The notes below the pieces were generated by a model. The model did not search any database and was not told the origin of the DNA. It saw nothing but the letters and a program-made list of their open reading frames with translations. Shown here piece by piece: positions 58,546-64,000 of a DNA stretch of 64,000 bases. Each line of letters starts with the position of its first letter. Position 1 is the stretch's first letter. Source of the DNA: Vitis vinifera (Eukaryota > Streptophyta > Magnoliopsida > Vitales > Vitaceae); NCBI RefSeq assembly GCF_030704535.1, contig NC_081813.1, positions 2,938,001-3,002,000 of the forward strand. The letters run 5' to 3'. The translations under genes and the position numbers were made by a program.

Positions 58546-59551
58546 GAGAGAACCTTTTCCAGTAAGGCTCTGTTCAGCTGTAAACGCCTTAAGTCCTCCT
58601 CCAATGCCGACTAAACCGGCAAGCTTGCCACTCTGCTCTCTCACCAGCAGCCTCCAAAAGGCGAAACACCTCTGCCCGAATCCCTCCAAAGTCCTCTTCT
58701 CCAGACTATGGCTCCTTGCCTCTGCCAGAGAACAGCAGCCAAAAACACCCCTCCTCTCTAGCTTGCTGCTCCTAGTTCTCCTTAAACCCTACTCTCTCTC
58801 TGAAGCTCTCCAAAAAATCTCCAAACAAAAGCTCCCCTTGGTTTTCTAGCTACCACCCACCTCGGCAGCCTCAAACCTCTCTGTTCCCTCTCTAAACAAC
58901 CAAACAAAAGCTCCCCTCTCTCTGTGGTTCCTCTCAGCTCTGGTTATCCTCCTCTAACTCCCTCTCTCATGGAAAAACTCCCTGGAACCCCTTCAAAATA
59001 TCTTCTCTCAAAAACCCGAAAGGAAGCTCCCCCCCCCCCCCCTTCTCATCAATGGAAAATCCCCTGAAGCTCTAACAATCCTCTCCCTCTCAAGCTAAAC
59101 GAATACTCCTCAGCAAAACTATCCAAGTTTTTCTCCTCAAGAAAACATCCCTCTAAAAATGACCAGAAAAAATCACCTTCTCTCCAGTTCTCACCCTCAC
59201 CCCGAAAGATGAATCCCCTCCTCTGTAACAGCTTTTTCTCTCCAGAAAATCTCTCTCCACTCCGCCCCAAAACGCTCCCCCCCCCCCCCCTTCTCATCAA
59301 TGGAAAAGCACCCTCCGAAAAGCACTCCCCCTCCAGCACCCACCTGCAGCTGCCTTCTGCCCCTCAACAACCTGCAGCTTTTGCAGATTCCTCCTTGCCA
59401 GGTGTCAATCTCTGATTGGCTTTCAAAAACACTGTTCTGATTCCATGATAGCCAATCAGGGATTGACACGTGGCCTCTTAGAAATGCTCCATCTGGCCAA
59501 ATAAGCTGCAACAAATTCAAAAAGAAAGTGCTCCCAAAATGGGGGTCTACA
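58546..59551 (-). other. CT-rich leader region of element 2 with internal poly-C repeat
   Basis: Pyrimidine-rich on the plus strand. A ~34-bp segment with a C13-14 run followed by TTCTCATCAATGGAAAA occurs twice in direct orientation (about 59027-59060 and 59273-59305). It contains TTGACACGTGGCC near the right end, shared with element 1. Open frames here are low-complexity. Confidence 0.55.
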
Positions 59552-60639
59552 ATATAAAATATAAAAAATAAAATAATAATAATAATTGGTATTCATGCAT
59601 ATGTAAACAATGTTTTTAATTATTTAATATCAAAAGTAAACTGAAAAAAAAAAAATTATCACATTCATATGCCTTTTAAATACAATTATCCTATTATTAT
59701 TTATATTATGTTTCGATTAATTTATTTAGTAGAATTTGACCCACCAACACAAATTGTCATCCATGTACCTAAGATATCATATTTCACTAGGATATGTTAA
59801 GCGTATGGATATATTAAGATATTATTTTGATTGGGATATAATATCTTTAAATATTAATACCGATATGATTTACTAAGTTATTAATAAAATAAATAAATAA
59901 TATTATTTTTTAATGTTTGATATTTGCTTAAAATAAAAATTATATTACTTTCTAATATTAATTATTAAAAAAATATGAAATCTTTTTCATGTCTAATATT
60001 ATTTGAAAATTGTTTAAAATTTTAAAACTTCATCAATTAATTAATTAATTAATTAATTAATTATTATTAATATTCATTATTAAAATATTTAAACTCTATA
60101 AAAAAATTATATTATATTATTTAATATATAGAAATAACTTTTATATATTAAACAAAAGAATGACTATTAGTTCTAATAATAAATATATCGATAACCTGAT
60201 TTTACGGATAAAATCTCAACATGATGTTACATGGCCTAAATGATTTTGTGATTTCAGGGATTTGTGAAACAATAAAACATGGGAATGGGTGGTGAGTTGG
60301 TGGGTCCTGTAAGTTAATTTAGGGTAGGGACCAAGAATGTGACGTTTATGGTGAGGGTAGTAGAATCTTATTTCTTCTGCCTTCGCAGAAACTTACAGGC
60401 AACAAACTCCAAAAGAAGGAGAAAGTAGATGTGACACAAGATTCAAAGTGCTGTTTGGGAAAAAGCGAGAAGTGAATTTTTGCTGAGTTCATACTCATAT
60501 GGCCATGCACAAGTAGATTCTAGATTCCCAAGTATTTTTAGTGGGAATACTTTTTCAAAAACATTACAAGTAATTTTTTAACCCTATAAATAATTTTTCA
60601 AAATTTTATCAAAAGTATAAAATCTGTTTGATTAGATGA

Positions 60640-61490
60640 TTTAAAAAATGTATCCAATCAAGTCTTAATAATAATTTATTAAGGTTTATGAATTTGATAT
60701 TGCAAAAAAATTTAAATAAAATAAATAAAAATTTGTTTTGCACCTTCCTTTGGGAAAAGGAGTTGTTCATCTTTAAAGTTTTCCTTTTTGGTTTTTTTAA
60801 TTGCATATAAGGGTAGAGGGATTATAAATAGAAATAATTAGGGGTGTAACACATTGGTCCGACCCAACCTTAAATCCCAATCCCATGTTTGAATGGGTTT
60901 GGGCAAATATTCTCCTATTATTCTGATTAAGTTTGTGTTAAAAATTTTCAATCTAAACTTAATTTGGGTTAGGTTTAAACCAAGCTTGGAATAGTTAATG
61001 TTTTATAATGTTTATAATATTTATTATTATGTATAATAATATTTTTTTATTTTTTATTTTTAAGAAAAATATCAATTTATAATTATATAATATACTTTTT
61101 CATTTTATATAAAATATATATATATATATATATATGAGTTTATTTTTACTTTTTTCACATTATCTTGAAATTTTATCTTATTTATTATTTAAATTTTGAA
61201 ATAAATATATAAAAAAAAATTAAAAGACATTATGAATGAATTTTGAATAATGCAATCCGATCAATAATCAAATTTAGTCCAATCAATCCGATTTTAACTT
61301 AATCAATTCAAATTTAGAAAACTGATATTGAATTAGATTTGGATTAGGCATATTTAGATATTAATTTGGATTAAGTTTAGGTTGTTTGTTTGTTAATTCA
61401 TAATAAATAAATTATGTAAAAAATTGTCATCATAAATTTGTATTAAAATTTTAGAAATTAAATCTTAAATAAAATATTTTAACAGTTATA
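60640..61490 (+). repeat. low-copy repeat block, copy 3
   Basis: Aligns with 41318-42100, then jumps to match 43078-43140 (CATCATAAATTTGT and AAATCTTAAATAAAATATTT). The ~980 bp carrying the orphan promoter in copy 1 is not there. A TA microsatellite lies at 61117-61135. Confidence 0.8.
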
Positions 61491-61585
61491 ATAAAATTGG
61501 AAATTTAAAAAAATATATATATATATTTATTTATGCTTTTCTTTTTTAACTATTGCTACAAAACAGGTACATGTACCATTTGGGG

Positions 61586-62727
61586 GTCCTTCATGTATTA
61601 TGGCTTATGAGATCCATCATAACATTCTATGAACACAAGCAAACATTTAAACAAGCATGATTGTTTTTCATTTATATTGATGATGAAATTAGAGGAACCC
61701 ATCCAAAGTGGCAGGGCGCCCCCCCTACATACGGTAGTCAGAATCAAATATTAAGCTACATCAAACCCTATGCTTTCATTATAAAATCTTAGTGTTCTAT
61801 CACTGAGGTGGAGGATATTCTTCCTCAGGAAAAAGCCTCATAACTGAAGAAGCTCGAATGTTTGGGGTGCCTACAAATTCCTCTAAGATTCACAGCAGAT
61901 TTTGGTGATCTCCATTGTCTATTGGATTGTATTGGTGAACTGTTTCTGTTTTGTAATTAAAATGCGAGAAAACTACAGGGTTTGATGCATATGCCTCGGT
62001 CTCAACCAAAAGAGCTGCAGGAAAAATATCCCCAGTAGTTCCATTTTGAGAGATCACCTCTCTAAAGTTTGCCCTTTGTGTATTGCCTTTCAAAGATGGT
62101 CCAAAATCTCCTTTAGTTAAACTCCATGATCCTAAATTGACATTTCAATTTGAAAATTTTTCTTTTCTTTTACAATCTTTTTTGGCGATGGGAAGCGAAA
62201 TTTAGTGTCCTTTTTGGATATATATTTCCTGTTTTTTGGCTTTTGATTGGATTGAAAATGTTGGGATTTTAAAAAAATTTCACTATTTTAAATTTTAGAA
62301 TTTTTAAGGGTGCAAAATAAGATTATATTTTTCATATAAAAGTTTCTGTATTAAGTTTTATTTAAAAAAAAAAAATTGTATCCAAGCAAGTCTTAATAAT
62401 AATTTATTTAGGTTTATGAATTTGATATTGCAAACAAAATTAAATAAAATAAATAAAAATTTATTTTCGACCTTCCTTTGGGAAAAGGAGTGGTTCATCT
62501 TTAAAGTTTTTCTTTTTGGTTTTTTAAATTGCATATAAGGGTAGAGGGATTATAAATAGAAATAATTAGGGGTGTAACACATTGGTCCGACCCAACCTTA
62601 ACGCCCAACCCATCCTCAACCCAATCCCGGGTTTGGGTAGATATTCTCATTATTCCGATTGAGTTTGTGTTAAATTTTTTCAATCCAAACTCGGGTTAGG
62701 TTCAAACCAAGCTTGGAATAGTTAATT
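61586..62727 (+). repeat. degraded copy of profilin intron 2 and profilin 3' flank
   Basis: 61586-61763 matches profilin intron 2 DNA (39838-40012) and 61784-62727 matches 40727-41672, so the interval 40013-40726 with profilin exon 3 is missing. At 62727/62728 (CTTGGAATAGTTAAT then GGATCAGAACGAG) it is joined straight to the NLR leader, whereas copy 1 has ~1.98 kb between those points. Confidence 0.85.
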
Positions 62728-63033
62728 GGATCAGAACGAGATTGCAACAGGCCATGCCGACACTTCTGAGGATAAGACTTGCAAGTAGCAATGAAAGCAA
62801 ACTGTAGGACCCCTGATATTACAGGCTGTCGGCCACAATTACCAAATGTTACAAAAAAAAGTCTTTCAAGTCGCCCTCACCTTTTGTTTTTCTGTTTTTT
62901 CCTTCTTCTCTTTTTGGTGTCCTGTTAAAACGACTGTTGTTCGTCAGATCCACTGCGGCGACTCATCATCTCTTCTCTTTTCAGTTCTTCACTTGTTTTT
63001 CAACTCATCTTTTTTCTGTCATCCCCTCAAGCA

Positions 63034-64000
63034 ATGGATTGTGTGAGCCCAATCTTGGACGTCGCCACCCGCTTGTGGGATTGCACCGCCAAGCGTGTAG
63101 TTTATATTCGTGAGCTTGAAAAAAATCTCAACTCTCTGGAGCGCTTGACGAAGGAACTGAGCAACTTAAGAACGGATGTGATGGCAGAAGTTGAGCGTGA
63201 GGAGAAGGAGGAGGTACCACAGCGTAGGCGTAAAAATGAAGTGGGTGGTTGGCTCAGCGCTGTACAAGCCATGGAAGAACAAGTGGAAGAAATATTGCAA
63301 AATGGGCGTCAAGAAATCCAACAGAAATGTCTCGGAACCTGTCCCAAGAATTGTAGGTCAAGATACAGGCTGGGGAAGACTGTGACTGAAAAGATTAATG
63401 CTGTGACTGAATTAACGGACAAAGGGCATTTTGATGTTGTGACTGATAGGTTGCCTCGTGCTCCGGTGGATGAGAGGCCGATGGGGAAGACTGTGGGCTT
63501 AGACTTGATGTTCGAGAAGGTTCGGAGATGCCTGGAAGATGAGCAAGTAAGAAGTATTGGGTTGTATGGAATTGGGGGTGCTGGAAAAACGACCCTCTTG
63601 AAGAAAATCAATAATGAGTATTTTGGTAGAAGTAACGATTTTGATGTGGTGATATGGGTAGTGGTGTCGAAATCAATCAGCATAGAGAAAATTCAAGAAG
63701 TGATTCTGAAGAAATTAACGATCCCAGAGCACAACTGGAAGAGTAGTACCAAGGAGGAGAAGGCTGCAGAAATTTTCAAGTTGTTGAAAGCCAAAAACTT
63801 TGTGATATTGCTTGATGATATGTGGGAGCGACTCGATCTCTTGGAGGTGGGGATCCCTGATTTGAGTGATCAAACGAAGTCCAGAGTAGTACTACTCACT
63901 ACGAGATCTGAACGAGTATGCGATGAAATGGAAGTTCATAAGAGGATGAGGGTAGAGTGTTTGACACCGGATGAAGCATTTTCTCTGTTCTGTGATAAGG
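63034..64000 (+). CDS. second CC-NBS-LRR disease resistance gene, 5' part (runs off window)
   Basis: Tandem paralogue of the NLR at 43947, open from ATG 63034 to the window edge (322 codons). The start MDCVSPILDVATRLWDCTAK is identical. Intact motifs: P-loop GIGGAGKTTLL, RNBS-A-like DFDVVIWVVVSKSIS, kinase-2 ILLDDMWE, RNBS-B LLTTRSERVCDEM. Compared with copy 1, the coiled coil has one extra charged run (REEKEEVPQRRRKNEV) and RNBS-B is preceded by one extra Leu from a tandem triplet. The gene looks intact as far as seen. Leader DNA from 62728 is homologous to 43654-43946, but the extra upstream open frame of copy 1 is not preserved, which supports this start for both. No conclusion is possible about its LRRs. 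Confidence 0.92.
   Translation, partial: MDCVSPILDVATRLWDCTAKRVVYIRELEKNLNSLERLTKELSNLRTDVMAEVEREEKEEVPQRRRKNEVGGWLSAVQAMEEQVEEILQNGRQEIQQKCLGTCPKNCRSRYRLGKTVTEKINAVTELTDKGHFDVVTDRLPRAPVDERPMGKTVGLDLMFEKVRRCLEDEQVRSIGLYGIGGAGKTTLLKKINNEYFGRSNDFDVVIWVVVSKSISIEKIQEVILKKLTIPEHNWKSSTKEEKAAEIFKLLKAKNFVILLDDMWERLDLLEVGIPDLSDQTKSRVVLLTTRSERVCDEMEVHKRMRVECLTPDEAFSLFCDK

Larger units (their letters stand above)
54772..59551 (-). mobile_element. element 2: 4.78-kb TG...CA element with a different set of captured gene fragments
   Basis: Fossil of the same family as element 1. The left end TGTGGACCCCGCATTTCG and right end AAATGGGGGTCTACA are shared with it; flanks ATTTA / ATATA match at 4 of 5 bases. 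The left ~730 bp (including ACTTGGAGTCGCCACTTATT and AGACCGTAGCACCCCTCTAA) and the right ~110 bp (including TTGACACGTGGCC) align with element 1. The middle does not: here, on the minus strand, lie type II peroxiredoxin, SIZ1-type SP-RING and DEAD-box helicase fragments plus unidentified pieces. No mobility genes are seen. A minus-strand splice-donor-like CAG/GTATGA at ~58545 ends a ~1-kb leader. Its length (4780) is within 1 bp of element 1 despite unrelated cargo. Degraded, with several breaks in the captured reading frames. Confidence 0.72.
59552..63033. other. intergenic DNA upstream of the second NLR
   Basis: 59552-60600 is AT-rich with (ATTA)n near 60035-60070 and a few hundred bases of ordinary spacer. 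60640-61490 is a copy of 41318-42100 joined to 43078-43140. 61586-62727 is a copy of profilin-region DNA. From 62728 homology to the leader of the first NLR begins. No gene other than the NLR is seen. Confidence 0.6.

Noticed and set aside
58532-58849. 105-codon frame in the element 2 leader
   Set aside because: Low-complexity CT-rich translation on the strand opposite to the inferred transcript.
48073-59551. Interpretation as one 11.5-kb LTR retrotransposon with 4.8-kb LTRs at each end
   Set aside because: The two 4.8-kb units share only their ends. Their middles carry unrelated gene fragments, the 1.9-kb between them is a fold-back DNA element rather than gag-pol, and element 1 has its own target duplication.

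Overview
This is plant nuclear DNA. Genes are split by many AT-rich GT-AG introns, intergenic DNA is AT-rich, and the proteins are plant types: a PPR protein, a CC-NBS-LRR immune receptor, an alpha-MPP, a profilin and VSP-type acid phosphatases. The protein sequences and repeat content look most like grapevine (Vitis). That is an inference from memory, not a database result.

Layout, left to right. 1-4739: 3' half of a RadA/Sms-like DNA repair gene (+). 5847-10858: complete 13-exon gene for the alpha subunit of mitochondrial processing peptidase (+). 10.9-13.2 kb: AT-rich DNA with a degenerate ~180-bp tandem repeat. 13272-16832: two-exon PPR gene resembling Arabidopsis At1g51965/ABO5 (+). 17.6-19.7 kb: a direct repeat. 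19.8-31.1 kb: a tandem segmental duplication of about 5.6 kb per unit, each ending in one intact acid phosphatase gene, with a stub of a third unit after it. 32028-36801: RPC31/RPC7-like subunit of RNA polymerase III (+). 37814-40401: profilin (+). 40.7-43.1 kb: low-copy repeat DNA with an orphan promoter. 43947-46598: intact CC-NBS-LRR gene (+). 48.0-59.6 kb: nested mobile elements. 60.6-62.7 kb: partial copies of the profilin 3' region. 63034-64000: 5' part of a second CC-NBS-LRR gene, open to the window edge.

The most unusual part is 48-59.6 kb. Two elements of one family (48073-52853 and 54772-59551) share both ends, which have the form TGTGGAYCCC...GGGGTCTACA. Element 1 has a perfect 5-bp target duplication (ATTAG). 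Each carries a different set of antisense host gene fragments. Element 1 holds IMP dehydrogenase, aspartyl-tRNA synthetase and a TPX2/WVD2-like piece. Element 2 holds a type II peroxiredoxin, the SP-RING of a SIZ1-type SUMO ligase and a DEAD-box helicase piece. The recognised fragments look intronless, which suggests capture from mRNA. Element 1 sits inside one arm of a long-inverted-repeat DNA element and itself contains a copia-type LTR lodged in a tRNA-like palindrome.

The ordinary genes are unrelated housekeeping loci. Two of them (alpha-MPP and the PPR protein) are mitochondrial. The accessory part is shaped by local duplication (acid phosphatases, NLRs with profilin debris) and by mobile elements. 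Exon borders were set by hand from GT/AG (once GC/AG) signals, reading frame and family conservation.
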